A stretch of DNA of 64,000 nt, from NCBI GenBank assembly GCA_024707265.1, contig JANQAB010000004.1, forward strand, positions 186,001 to 250,000, written 5' to 3'. Shown here piece by piece: positions 1 through 8,180 of the stretch (position 1 is the stretch's first letter; the number at the start of each line of letters is the position of its first letter). The DNA is from Sporocytophaga sp. Its GTDB lineage: Bacteria; Bacteroidota; Bacteroidia; Cytophagales; Cytophagaceae. The position numbers and the translations under genes were made by a program. The notes under the pieces were generated by a model. That model worked only from the letters and a program-made list of their open reading frames with translations. It did no database searches and had not been told where the DNA came from.

Positions 1-805
1 GCTCAGGGAAGCAGGAGGAGAACTCCGACTTCCAGAAGGAATGCTGAATTCCTTGAGAAGCAGTGGTGGATAGGAGTGAGAGGAGGTCTTAGTTATTCTA
101 AAGTAAAGCCTGGTGAGAGGTATTCCGTATTCAGTTCTACCGAAGGGGAACCAAATAGTCTTGATAAAAAGTATAATGGTTTTAAGGGGGCAGGTGCACT
201 GGCAGGACTTGAACTTACCTTTACCTATAAGACCGTTTCGCTGAGCTTTCAGCCAAATTATAGAAGACAGAGATTTAGCTACAGCAACAGATATGAATGG
301 AAAGATACTTCGGGCGTTGTAACTTTTGATTTGAATTATAAACAGGATCATCAGCTGGATTATATAGAATTGCCGCTTTTAATCAAATACGACATACTTA
401 AGAATGCTATTAAAGCCTTATGTGCAGGCAGGTTTTTACTATGGTATATTGAGCGTTGCAAATAAAAAGGTTGAAATCAACGGTACCGATATGGCTTCCG
501 GAGGAACTGAATTTAAGCAGCCTGATATCATGGTTGGTGCAAAGGATTTGTTTATCCGATCTTCTATTGGATTTATGGCAGGTGCAGGTGTGAGCTATGA
601 TGTAGGAAATATTAAGGTCTTACTGGATGTCAATTACCGCTTGGGAACCAATAACATTACAAACAGAAAGAATAGATATACCAATAACGCTCTTAGCGGA
701 GCGGGCGATGCGCTGGATGATCTGAAGCTCAGAAATATCAGCATTAATCTGGGATGTCTGCTTCCAATGAGGTATGTCAATGCAAATAATTTCAGATCAA
801 GATAA
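1..805 (+). CDS. PorT-like outer-membrane beta-barrel protein (5' partial, frameshifted)
   Basis: The frame is open from base 1, so the true start lies upstream of the window. Alternating hydrophobic/polar strands with Tyr-rich stretches (WWIGVRGGLSYSKV, LELTFTYKTVSLSFQPNYRR, YIELPLLIKYDI, KPYVQAGFYYGI, GAGVSYDV) are typical of the small Bacteroidota outer-membrane barrel family related to PorT (PF13568). The reading frame changes near 404-420, where one base too many is present: the upstream frame ends at 465 while the downstream frame carries the expected continuation KPYVQAGFYYGI up to the stop at 803-805. It probably acts in the outer membrane; the cargo or partner is unknown. The lipoprotein gene begins 10 bp downstream, so the two are likely co-transcribed. 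Confidence 0.75.
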
Positions 806-815
806 TAGTGCAGGA

Positions 816-2026
816 ATGAACAGGATTACAGTATTATTAGGTGCTTTAATTATTCTTTTTTTACATCTTGTGATATCAAGAAGAATAAAGATGTAAGGCC
901 CGAGACTTTTTTGAAGATCTATGATCATTCTGATATTACATCAGAATATATTCCCTACGATATTCAGCAGGCTGCAGATGAGGGCTTTCTAATCCTAGGA
1001 GGAAGGAAGGTTGCTGAGTCTCCTTTTAAAGGCGTTTATGTAATGAAGACCGACAAAGAAGGAAATTTTGTTTCTGAGCAAAATGTTCCTTCTGATTATG
1101 TTAACCCGGTGAATCAGTTGGTGAAAGTTGGGAATCAGGTTTTTTTCTTCTGCATGGACCGTCTGAGTCTGGAAGCAAAACTCATGAAAATAGATGAAGC
1201 AGGCATGGCAATAGAGGTAGCAGGATTAGGTTTGCTTTACCCGCTTTATGCTTCCTTAAATGGAGATAATAACAGTCTTACATTGCTTAGTTATAACAGA
1301 GAAGATAAAAGGACTGTTGTTTCAAGAATAAGTACCGGAGGAACCATACTCAATCAGAAATCATTTGACATAGGTTTTGGAGATTTTGACGCTGAACAAG
1401 CCATCATTGAGCACCTAAGTGGGCAAGGCAAACACCTTCCTTTTTTCTGTGGACAGTTAAATGGTAACACCTATTATTTCAATGCATTTTATAGATACAC
1501 ACTTTCACTTGTTTTCTTCGATATGCTTTCAACGGACAGAAATCCAAGAGTGGGTTTGGTTCAAGGTTATCAGGATGAAAGAGTGATCAGCAGCCTGGTC
1601 TTTAAAGGAAATGGGTTCGCTATATCACGGTTTGCTTATGGTGATAATTTCTTTATTCCGAATGTCACACTGAACTATGCACCCAATGCAGTTTCTTCCA
1701 GTTCTGACATCCCCGGAAATAAAATGTTTGAACTGAAACCTGATGCCAATGTGGTCCTGAAAAACTGTGCCTTAAACAATGGCAATACGCTTGTTTACGG
1801 CTCTGATACCAAATCAGGACAAATTGCTCTGTATTTTTATGATGTAAATAGTGGAATGCTTTTAGGTAATAAATATCTGGGCTCAATGAATCCTTATACA
1901 TTGGCAGGTTATACAGTTGCCAATGATAAAAGTCTGGTTGTTGCAGGCACTACCTGGATCGCAGGAAGGTTCCCCCGAATCTGTATATTTAAAGTTTCCA
2001 AAGAGGAGCTGGAAGAGGCGATGTAG
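816..2026 (+). CDS. Secreted lipoprotein of unknown function (frameshifted in signal peptide)
   Basis: An ATG at 816 opens a signal peptide (MNRITVLLGALIILF) that falls out of frame at a run of seven T (856-862). With one more T the sequence reads into a lipobox-like FTSC followed by DIKKNKD and on into the long frame that ends at 2026. The TTG at 911 is therefore an internal codon and not the start. The mature part, about 375 residues, has repeated beta-rich segments with Asp/Gly turns (ADEGFLILGGRK, GVYVMKTDKEGNFV, LVYGSDTKSGQIALYFYD), which suggests a beta-propeller-like fold. I do not recognise a named family. It lies immediately behind the PorT-like barrel gene, so a surface-exposed outer-membrane role beside that barrel is inferred. 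Confidence 0.6.
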
Positions 2027-2208
2027 GGTTTGGTGCTTCAATTTCCTTGCGGCTCCAATCTACTTATGAATCGGGAGCTGGCTTAAGTTAGATAAACTTA
2101 AGTCAGAGGGAGGCTGGTAATAATGTTGGTGGAAATTGGGAACCAGATTCATTTCTTACTTTATATCAAAAGCAGTTAAGATGGTACACCTATCGGAGGA
2201 CATTTAAA
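2027..2208. other. Intergenic region with palindrome and open-frame remnant
   Basis: This 182-bp gap holds one copy of the CTTAAGTT palindrome. Behind it the frame of the next gene is open upstream of its ATG (readable as EAGNNVGGNWEPDSF and onward), which suggests that the following gene was fused or truncated at its 5' side. No independent gene is supported. Confidence 0.4.
2074..2102. repeat. Dispersed palindrome family 1, copy a
   Basis: GGAGCTGG is followed by CTTAAGTT (2082-2089), a 5-base loop (AGATA) and AACTTAAG (2095-2102). The arms are perfect 8-bp complements. Twenty bases from 2081 are identical to copy d at 4921. Further copies lie at 2893, 3096, 4919 and 13785, each close to a small orphan reading frame. 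Confidence 0.7.
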
Positions 2209-2868
2209 ATGAGAAGAATCTTTTTTTTAGTATTTTTATTGTTAACATCTTGTACGTTTGAAGAAAGGGGAAAAGAATTATGTTCTTCTTTAGGCCCTCA
2301 GTTTAAAAGTGCATTGAAGGACTATAATTCTCAACGATATGAGATTGCTATTGAAAAGTTTGATACAATAATTAATATACTTGAAAATGCAGATTCCAAT
2401 TGTTACAATAATGTAACTTCTTTATGGTTGAGAGGTGAGTCAAAAAGAAATATCGGAGCATTTATTAGTGCCAGAAGTGATTTTAATCGATTACTTTTAA
2501 TTAATAGTAAGAATGAATGGGGATATGTTGGTATGGGAGATTGTAGTTTTTATGGAGATAGTAATTATCTCGAAGCATTAAAATTTTATGAAAAAGCTAT
2601 TGAAATAAACGCCAGAAACAATTCAGCAAATATTGGGAAAGTACGATCTTTAGAGAAATTAGGGAAGGATTCTTTAGCAATAGAATATATTACAAAAGTT
2701 ATAAGCTTTGATCAAAAAGATGCTAGAAAGTACTATTTAAGAGCACTTATAAAAAAGAAAATAAGTGATAGTGAAGGTGCTTGTGAAGATATAAAAATGT
2801 CCATAAGGTTGGGTAACCTAAATGCGAAATCAAAGTTAGAACAATGGTGTAATAACTCTACCCCATAA
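2209..2868 (+). CDS. TPR-repeat lipoprotein
   Basis: The product is 219 residues with an N-terminal lipoprotein signal (MRRIFFLVFLLLTSC, Cys at 15). Helical repeats follow: YNSQRYEIAIEKFDTII (about 40-56), RNIGAFISARSDFNRLLLIN (about 82-101), YLEALKFYEKAIEINARN (about 121-138) and a Cys-rich end (GACEDIKMSIRLGNLNAKSKLEQWC). These match the tetratricopeptide pattern, which mediates protein-protein contacts. The protein should sit on a membrane facing the periplasm or the cell surface. Base composition is more A/T-rich than the neighbouring barrel and lipoprotein genes, and the gene stands alone between two copies of the CTTAAGTT palindrome, so it may be an acquired orphan. The stop codon is followed by CTGTCAG, as also seen after the pseudogene ending at 13740. 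Confidence 0.7.
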   Translation: MRRIFFLVFLLLTSCTFEERGKELCSSLGPQFKSALKDYNSQRYEIAIEKFDTIINILENADSNCYNNVTSLWLRGESKRNIGAFISARSDFNRLLLINSKNEWGYVGMGDCSFYGDSNYLEALKFYEKAIEINARNNSANIGKVRSLEKLGKDSLAIEYITKVISFDQKDARKYYLRALIKKKISDSEGACEDIKMSIRLGNLNAKSKLEQWCNNSTP

Positions 2869-2892
2869 CTGTCAGGTCCCAACAAATGCACC

Positions 2893-2921
2893 GGAGCTGT
2901 CTTAAGTTTAACTAACTTAAG
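2893..2921. repeat. Dispersed palindrome family 1, copy b
   Basis: GGAGCTGT then CTTAAGTT (2901-2908), loop TAACT, AACTTAAG (2914-2921). The 8-bp arms are perfect. It lies 25 bp after the stop of the TPR lipoprotein. Confidence 0.7.
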
Positions 2922-3095
2922 CCCCAAAATGAGAGCAAGTTTATCAACTTTCTGTTTTAAAGAGGTAAATCAAAATCGTAATTCAGTCTTCAATAATATC
3001 TAGTAAAAAAACTTTCTAATCCGTGACTTGTCCCCTGACAAGACACTAACTCCTGAGCAATATAACAAACAACCAAAGACAGGTGATTTGGCACC

Positions 3096-3123
3096 GGAGC
3101 TAGCTTAAGTTATATAACTTAGG
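3096..3123. repeat. Dispersed palindrome family 1, copy c
   Basis: GGAGCTAG then CTTAAGTT (3104-3111), loop ATAT, AACTTAGG (3116-3123). One arm position differs from the perfect copies a and b. The core AAGTTATATAACTT is itself a perfect palindrome. Confidence 0.65.
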
Positions 3124-3283
3124 CCAACTCTGAGAGGATGAAAATGGGATAGTTGATGTTAAATCAAAAGTAGGATACTTTGTTTACATGCATCACAGCC
3201 TAATGCTCTTGTAAGATATTTGCAACGAAAGAAATTTGAAAGTACAGATAGAAGAGATAATACTAATCATAAGTTTAATGAGA

Positions 3284-3842
3284 ATGAATTATTTCCAAGT
3301 GGTAAATAAACCTTTATTTATTATTATAAACCTTGCTCTTTTATTAGGAGGATGCAGAGGCGCTAAATATTATCATAAAAAGGAAATGGGATTTTCAAAG
3401 GAATGGTATCTTTATTCGATTACTATAAACTCATCTACTAAAAAGATAGACTCATTGGGACGATTTTCTATGAATTTTGATTTTGCCAATAATTTATTCG
3501 GATTTCATCATTTATATATAAAGGATAATAAAGAGATCAGTATGAAAGCTGAACGGACTCGTAGTTATATTCATAGTAAGGCTTCCTTTTCTTTGGATTT
3601 TAAAAAAGTTCAAGATTCTCATAGTTATAATTTTTTTATCAGGATTGATAATGAGAAGTTATATTGTTTAGGTTCTGAAATATTTCGCCATCCAATTTTT
3701 CAAAGATCAGAGTGTTTGATTTTTTCAATCTGCTGATGGAAAACTAAGATTTGATAAAGATTCGATGATAATTGATCTTAAGTCAAGAGTAAATCCTTAT
3801 GAAGCTAAAATTGTCTGTATTGATAAGAATAGCATAAAATAG
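3284..3842 (+). CDS. Small lipoprotein of unknown function (frameshifted)
   Basis: I chose the ATG at 3284 because it gives a compact signal peptide (MNYFQVVNKPLFIIINLALL) ending in a lipobox LGGC; an ATG at 3278 and a TTG at 3236 are in the same frame upstream. The mature protein is beta-rich (KEWYLYSITINSSTK, RFSMNFDFANNLFGFHHLYI). The frame breaks at a run of six T (3720-3725): with five T the protein continues FQSADGKLRFDKDSMIIDL to a TAG at 3840-3842; as written it stops at 3736. The family is not recognised. It is A/T-rich, has no operon partner, and follows palindrome c by about 160 bp. Confidence 0.5.
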
Positions 3843-3906
3843 TTACTTTTTATTTTGAAGTAAAAAGAATAAATAATGATGTTGTTGTAGAGGATAGTGA
3901 AGTGGA

Positions 3907-3929
3907 GCACGCGTTTTGAAAATGCGTGC
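3907..3929. repeat. Dispersed hairpin A, copy 1 (intact)
   Basis: GCACGCGTTTT (3907-3917), a single G, then AAAATGCGTGC (3919-3929): 11-bp arms with one G:T pair. The flanking GTTGTAGAGGATAGTGAAGT is shared with copy 2 at 14649, which is interrupted by an insertion sequence. This intact copy shows what the empty site looked like. Confidence 0.7.
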
Positions 3930-3943
3930 CAGCCAAGTGGTAG

Positions 3944-4010
3944 ACTGATGCCTTCGCTTCAAGCGAAGGCATCAGTTGAAATAAGCCAGATTAATAACTT
4001 ACGGGCTACT
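3944..4010. repeat. Dispersed hairpin B, copy 1, with conserved tail
   Basis: ACTGATGCCTTCGCTT (3944-3959), one C, AAGCGAAGGCATCAGT (3961-3976): a perfect 16-bp inverted repeat with a one-base spacer. The tail TTGAAATAAGCCAGATTAAT and on to the TTACGGGCTAC at 4000-4010 is conserved in the copy at 10466. There is no T-run behind it, so it does not look like a standard intrinsic terminator. Confidence 0.8.
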
Positions 4011-4025
4011 CCCAGCTGTTCCGCG

Positions 4026-4676
4026 GTGTGCCGAGAATGAAAGACGGCACTAAATAAAGTCTTTCAATGCTATATAAAAGATGAAGGAAGGCCCTTCATT
4101 GGCGAGTTTACAGGAACAGCCAATAAACAACCCTGCGGCGCTTCACAGGCAATGGTGAGGTGTTGAGCGGTCAGGGAAAAGGCTCCAAGAGGAGTTATGT
4201 GAGAGTAAAAGAGATGAACGCAAGTGAACCATTGAAGAAGTGTCGAGAAAGCGAATCTACTGTCAAAACCAAGACCTCGCGGGGTTAAGGGATAAGCATT
4301 GCAGATACCTGTCTACTGGCTATGTGGCGGTCGTCATTAAGGTGGCATGACTTTTACTCAGGCTTTTATATGGAACTCGGGAACCTGAATATGAATGCTG
4401 GTCTTTTTGTAAATCATCCTCCTGAGGAGTTGGGAAAAGACAAAGGGAAACACAGGATTACCGATGTTGTATTCAGGGGCGGACTAATTCGTAGTAGTGT
4501 AGAAGTTTCTGTAATGGAAATGGAGCGAAGGAGTTAGCTAATTCGTAAGATGAACTGGTCAACCATAATTGTGGGAGGAGCTGGAATCTGAAATGAATTA
4601 GAAGAGCCGTATGACGGGAGACTGTCAAGTACGGTTCTGTGAGAGGCTTGGGCTGAAATGCCCTTGCCTACTCGAC
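4026..4676 (+). ncRNA. Group II intron, ribozyme only (no maturase ORF)
   Basis: A complete domain V of 34 nt lies at about 4601-4634: GAGCCGTA pairs with TACGGTTC, the catalytic AGC triad is in place, and GACGG/CTGTC closes a GAGA tetraloop. Domain VI follows: GAG-AGGC-TT-GGGC pairs with GCCC-TT-GCCT-(A)-CTC and leaves one bulged A at 4670, seven nucleotides from an AC 3' end, as expected for the branch point. The 5' end GTGTG at 4026 fits the GUGYG rule. The element is about 650 nt, enough for domains I-VI but not for a reverse transcriptase; the 71-codon frame inside (4322-4537) has no RT motif. It sits directly behind a hairpin B copy. Splicing would need a maturase supplied in trans, or self-splicing. 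The domain V/VI identification is firm; the exact 5' boundary is less so. Confidence 0.85.
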
Positions 4677-4918
4677 TTTGTTTTCCTCGAAGGCTGTCGC
4701 TCGCCTCTAGATAGTAAAATCTGTCATAGAGAGATAAGTATAGAAGATAAAAAAACAACCAATGAATAAAGCACCTTCGCATTTGTAATGCGAGAGATTG
4801 AGGAAATGATTTAGAAAGTAACGAGGTTTTATAGAAATAAATATTCAGGCTTTTAATTCATTTATCTGCTTGAAATATTATTTCTGCAATATAACCCGCA
4901 AGTCAATAGACTTACTTT
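4677..4918. other. Non-coding gap with a small hairpin
   Basis: No gene is supported here. TCGCATT-TGT-AATGCGA (4777-4793) is a 7-bp hairpin that resembles hairpin A in layout (an A/T stem top around a short loop with GC ends). The remainder is A/T-rich and without visible features. Confidence 0.4.
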
Positions 4919-4942
4919 AGGCTTAAGTTAGATAAACTTAAC
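4919..4942. repeat. Dispersed palindrome family 1, copy d
   Basis: CTTAAGTT (4922-4929), AGATA loop, AACTTAAC (4935-4942). It shares an exact 20-base core with copy a. It ends 13 bp before the ATG of the SNF2 fragment. Confidence 0.65.
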
Positions 4943-4955
4943 CAGAGGGGGCAAA

Positions 4956-5452
4956 ATGGAAGATGTGCTGTACATTCTTGAAAACGCAATCAGCAAGAAC
5001 CACAAGATACTTATCTTTTGTCAGTTCGTTAAACACCTGTCTATTCTCACAAATTATCTTGATGAAAAGAAAGTAACCTATGCTTATCTCGATGGTTCCA
5101 CAAAAGACCGCAAGGCCCAGGTAGAATATTTTCAGGAGAACGAAGGTGTAAGAGTATTCCTGATAAGTCTGAAAACCGGTGGAGTAGGACTTAACCTCAC
5201 TGCCGCAGACTATGTATTCATCCTTGATCCATGGTGGAATCCTGCGATTGAAGCACAGGCTGAGACAGAGATTACAGGATAGGTCAAAAGAATAAGGTAT
5301 TCACTTACAAATTTATTTCTCAGAATACTGTAGAAGAGAAAATTCTGAACCTTCAGAAAAATAAGCTAACGCTAGCCGAAGAACTCATCACAACAGAAGA
5401 AAGCTTTGTGATGAACCTGTCCAGAGAAGATATTCAGTCGATATTTGATTAA
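4956..5452 (+). pseudogene. SNF2-family helicase, C-terminal fragment
   Basis: Only the last part of the helicase C-lobe is present: [20 protein letters not shown] (motif IV region), [37 protein letters not shown] (motif V) and [15 protein letters not shown]. The frame then breaks near 5255-5265; in the next frame [20 protein letters not shown] (motif VI and after) runs to the TAA at 5450-5452. SNF2 ATPases are normally 900 residues or more, and the whole DEAH-containing ATPase lobe is missing here. Without it the fragment cannot hydrolyse ATP to remodel nucleic acid-protein complexes. It lies 13 bp after palindrome d, which looks like the junction of a rearrangement. Confidence 0.85.
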
Positions 5453-5799
5453 TAGTAGTTTAAAGTTAAAAGAATTCTAAGCGGAAAGTACAAAGCTGAA
5501 CGCGAAAAGTTCAAGTCCCCTGCTATAGTCCTCGTGAACCTTACAAATTATGGTCAATGTTTGACTTAATTCTTTTCAATTCAATATGAACTAATATCCT
5601 TAAGGGTGATTGTTTTTACATCCTGATCTGATATTACTTGAAATTATAATCTACAGATTAATTCAATCTTTAAAGAAGAGGCCGAACTATATTATTTCTA
5701 TATTGCTTATAATCATTATGTTAAAATGAAAATAATTTTCTAGTTTTGATCGGAAATTATAAAAAATCTGTATCTTGGAATTCAACCTAATTTTTAGAT
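5453..5799. other. A/T-rich intergenic region
   Basis: No gene is supported in this 347-bp stretch. A possible Bacteroidota-type promoter lies near its end: TTTG at about 5743, then TATCTTG at about 5771. It matches only part of the TAnnTTTG consensus. Confidence 0.35.
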
Positions 5800-6903
5800 A
5801 TGCTTCATTGGGGAATTATAGGTACTGGAGTTGTGGCTTTTGAACTAGCCTATGCAATTCAATCAGTAAAAGGAAATAAAATAGTGGCAGTAAGTTCAAG
5901 ATCAAAAGCCAAGGCTCATTTCTTTGCCACACACTTAAAAATTGCTAATGTATACGATTCATACAATGACCTGATAAAGAATCAGGACATTGATATAGTA
6001 TATATAGCATTACCCAATAGTTTTCATGCAGAAATAATCAAACTCTGCCTCGAAAACGGCAAACATGTGCTTTGTGAAAAGCCGTTTACTATAAATGCTG
6101 AAGAGGCTAAAGAAATACGAGCACTGTCCAAAGAAAAAAATCTTTTCTGCATGGAAGCCTATTGGACACGCTTTATTCCATCTGTTCAGAAGTTACTATC
6201 CCTGATTAAAGAGGATCATATAGGTAATATAAAAATGATCTGTGGCAGCTTTGGCAATATATCACATCAACAGCGAAGTTTTGATCTTGCTGCAGGTGGA
6301 GGAGTATTATTAGATCTTTGTATTTATCCCATTGCCTTAACATACGCCATACTTGGAAAACCTGATGAAGTAACCGGTAGTCTGACACTTGGATCATCAG
6401 GTGTAGACGTTCAGGCCAGCGTTGGCCTGAAATATAAAAACGGAGCATTAGCCAGTCTGACTTCAAGTTATTCAGCCAATCTGAATAACGAATTTGTTGT
6501 ATATGGTGAAAAAGGTTCGATTAAATTATGTGCGCCATTTTATAGAAGTTCAACACTTGAAATAACTTATTTTGCTACTCCTGGAGCTCCAGAGCCAAAT
6601 ACAGGACTTTCTGCGAGAAGAAATTATTTCAACCTTCCTTCAGCTTTAAAATTTGCTCCTTTCCTGGTAGAACAAATTCGCAGAATCTTACCTGCAAAAT
6701 CAAAAAGAATGATTATTCCTTTTAAAGGCAATGGGTATCAGTATCAGATTATAGAGGTTAATGATTGCTTAGATGCTAATAAAACCGAAAGTGATTTACA
6801 TTCACTTAATACCACCATAGAGGTGATGGAAATCCTTGATGCTGTTAGAAAGCAGGCCGATTTCAAATACCCTAAAGAAGAACTTGTTCAAATAAGAGAG
6901 TAA
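5800..6903 (+). CDS. Gfo/Idh/MocA family oxidoreductase
   Basis: The product is 367 residues, the usual family length. It begins with a Rossmann dinucleotide site (GIIGTGVVAFELAYAI, residues 5-20), followed by VSSRSKAKAHFFA, DIVYIALPNSFHAEII (about 66-81) and the signature HVLCEKPFTINAEEAKEI (about 88-105), whose EKP lysine is the conserved catalytic residue. The C-terminal half is the substrate-binding, oligomerising alpha/beta domain. These enzymes oxidise or reduce sugar or cyclitol hydroxyls with NAD(P); the substrate cannot be told from sequence. A second family member follows 43 bp downstream, so they probably form an operon working on the same carbohydrate. Confidence 0.9.
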   Translation: MLHWGIIGTGVVAFELAYAIQSVKGNKIVAVSSRSKAKAHFFATHLKIANVYDSYNDLIKNQDIDIVYIALPNSFHAEIIKLCLENGKHVLCEKPFTINAEEAKEIRALSKEKNLFCMEAYWTRFIPSVQKLLSLIKEDHIGNIKMICGSFGNISHQQRSFDLAAGGGVLLDLCIYPIALTYAILGKPDEVTGSLTLGSSGVDVQASVGLKYKNGALASLTSSYSANLNNEFVVYGEKGSIKLCAPFYRSSTLEITYFATPGAPEPNTGLSARRNYFNLPSALKFAPFLVEQIRRILPAKSKRMIIPFKGNGYQYQIIEVNDCLDANKTESDLHSLNTTIEVMEILDAVRKQADFKYPKEELVQIRE

Positions 6904-6946
6904 ACTCCAATAAGAATAATCACTTCAACTAACGATAATAAAAACT

Positions 6947-8108
6947 ATGAATTCAGACCGTAATTTTTTAAACGTGGGACTAGTTGGTTCCGGCTTCGTA
7001 TCTGATTATTACATGCGTACTGTAAAAGATTACAGTAATTTTAAAATTATTGGGGTATTTGATTTGATCAAAGAAAGGGCTCAGAGATTCTCAAATCATT
7101 ATAAAGTGCCTCTCTATGATTCCTATGAAAGCATGTTAGCAAATAAGGAAATCGATATTATTCTTAATCTGACTAATCCTCACAGTCATTACGAAGTTTC
7201 AAAACAGGCGTTATTACATGGCAAACATGTTTACTGCGAAAAACCAATGGCCATGCACGTCGAAGAAGTTAAGGAATTGAAAGAGCTGGCAGAACAAAAC
7301 GGTTTATTAATAAGCAATGCACCATGTTCTTCACTTTCAAGTTCTGTAAAAACTTTATGGACTGCCATCAATGCTAAAAAAGATCGGTGAAGTAAAGTTG
7401 GTTTATGCTGAAATGGATGATGGACCTGTTCACCTTATGAATCCTGAAAACTGGAAAAATTCTCTTGGAGTGCCATGGCCTTATGAAGAAGAGTTTGAGG
7501 TAGGATGTACTATAGAACATATTGGTTATTGCCTTACCTGGTTATTGGCCATGTTTGGTCCAGCAGTACATGTTACTGCTTTTTCGCATTGCCTGATTTC
7601 ACAAAAAATGGACTCTATAAAACCAACTTCTACTCCAGATTTTTCTGTAGCCTGCATTGAGCATAAAAGCGGAGTAATTACAAGACTTACCTGTGGCTTA
7701 TTGGCTCCTATGAATCGCACACTCACCGTGATCGGCGATAAAGGAATTTTGAAAGTAGGAGATTCCTGGGACAACCAGATAGCAGTAGAGTATCAAAATT
7801 ATACCAGTTTAAAATTAAAAGCGGAAAGAAAGCAATGGATCATAAATAACTGGTTCCTTAAAAAAGCATTTGGTCTTTTTTATAAAAAGCTTCCTTTAAT
7901 AAATCCGAAAAAGAGACCTTTCCGGTTAATTCCTGATAAAATAAAGATGGACTATTTATTAGGTATATCTGATCTTGCAGAGGCGGCACTTCATAACAAA
8001 CCTTTGCTGTTGGATGGAGCATTTTCTTTGCATGTTACTGAGTTATGCCTTAAAATTCACGAGTCACGCAAATGTGGGGAGAAGATTCAAATAGAAACAA
8101 GTTTTTAG
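6947..8108 (+). CDS. Gfo/Idh/MocA family oxidoreductase (frameshifted)
   Basis: The first part carries the Rossmann motif GLVGSGFVSDYYM, DIILNLTNPHSHYEV and HVYCEKPMAMHVEEVKEL with the EKP lysine. The frame ends at 7390 because of a run of six A (7376-7381); with five A it continues KKIGEVKLVYAEMDDGPVH into the C-terminal domain, which runs to the TAG ending at 8108. The whole protein would be about 387 residues. NAD(P)-dependent sugar oxidoreductase activity is inferred from family. It is separated from its partner by 43 bp. The downstream flank is where the first insertion sequence landed. Confidence 0.85.
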
Positions 8109-8170
8109 AAACAGTTTATACTTATCCAAAAAGCCCATTTAGATCTTAATAAATGGGCTTTCAATTTTAA

Positions 8171-8180
8171 ATCTTTAATT
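8171..8180. repeat. 10-bp target-site duplication, left
   Basis: ATCTTTAATT directly precedes the IS terminus and recurs at 9506-9515 directly after the other terminus. Confidence 0.9.

Larger units (their letters stand above)
2869..3283. other. Gap with two palindromes and an orphan C-terminal tail
   Basis: The gap contains palindrome copies b and c. Between them a frame of about 34 codons (roughly 3004-3108) reads KNFLIRDLSPDK, then LTPEQYNKQPKTG and DLAPELA before a TAA that lies inside palindrome c. It has no start codon and looks like the surviving tail of a larger protein. This is inference; the parent family was not recognised. Confidence 0.35.

Noticed and set aside
3944..3976. Hairpin B as an intrinsic terminator
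   Set aside because: No T-run follows any copy, two copies lie far from a gene end, and a conserved tail follows copies 1 and 2.
4322..4537. 71-codon frame as a gene
   Set aside because: It lies within the group II intron ribozyme region, has no RT or maturase motif and no family resemblance.
4534..4782. 82-codon minus-strand frame
   Set aside because: It overlaps domains V and VI of the intron; its openness is explained by RNA structure constraints and chance.
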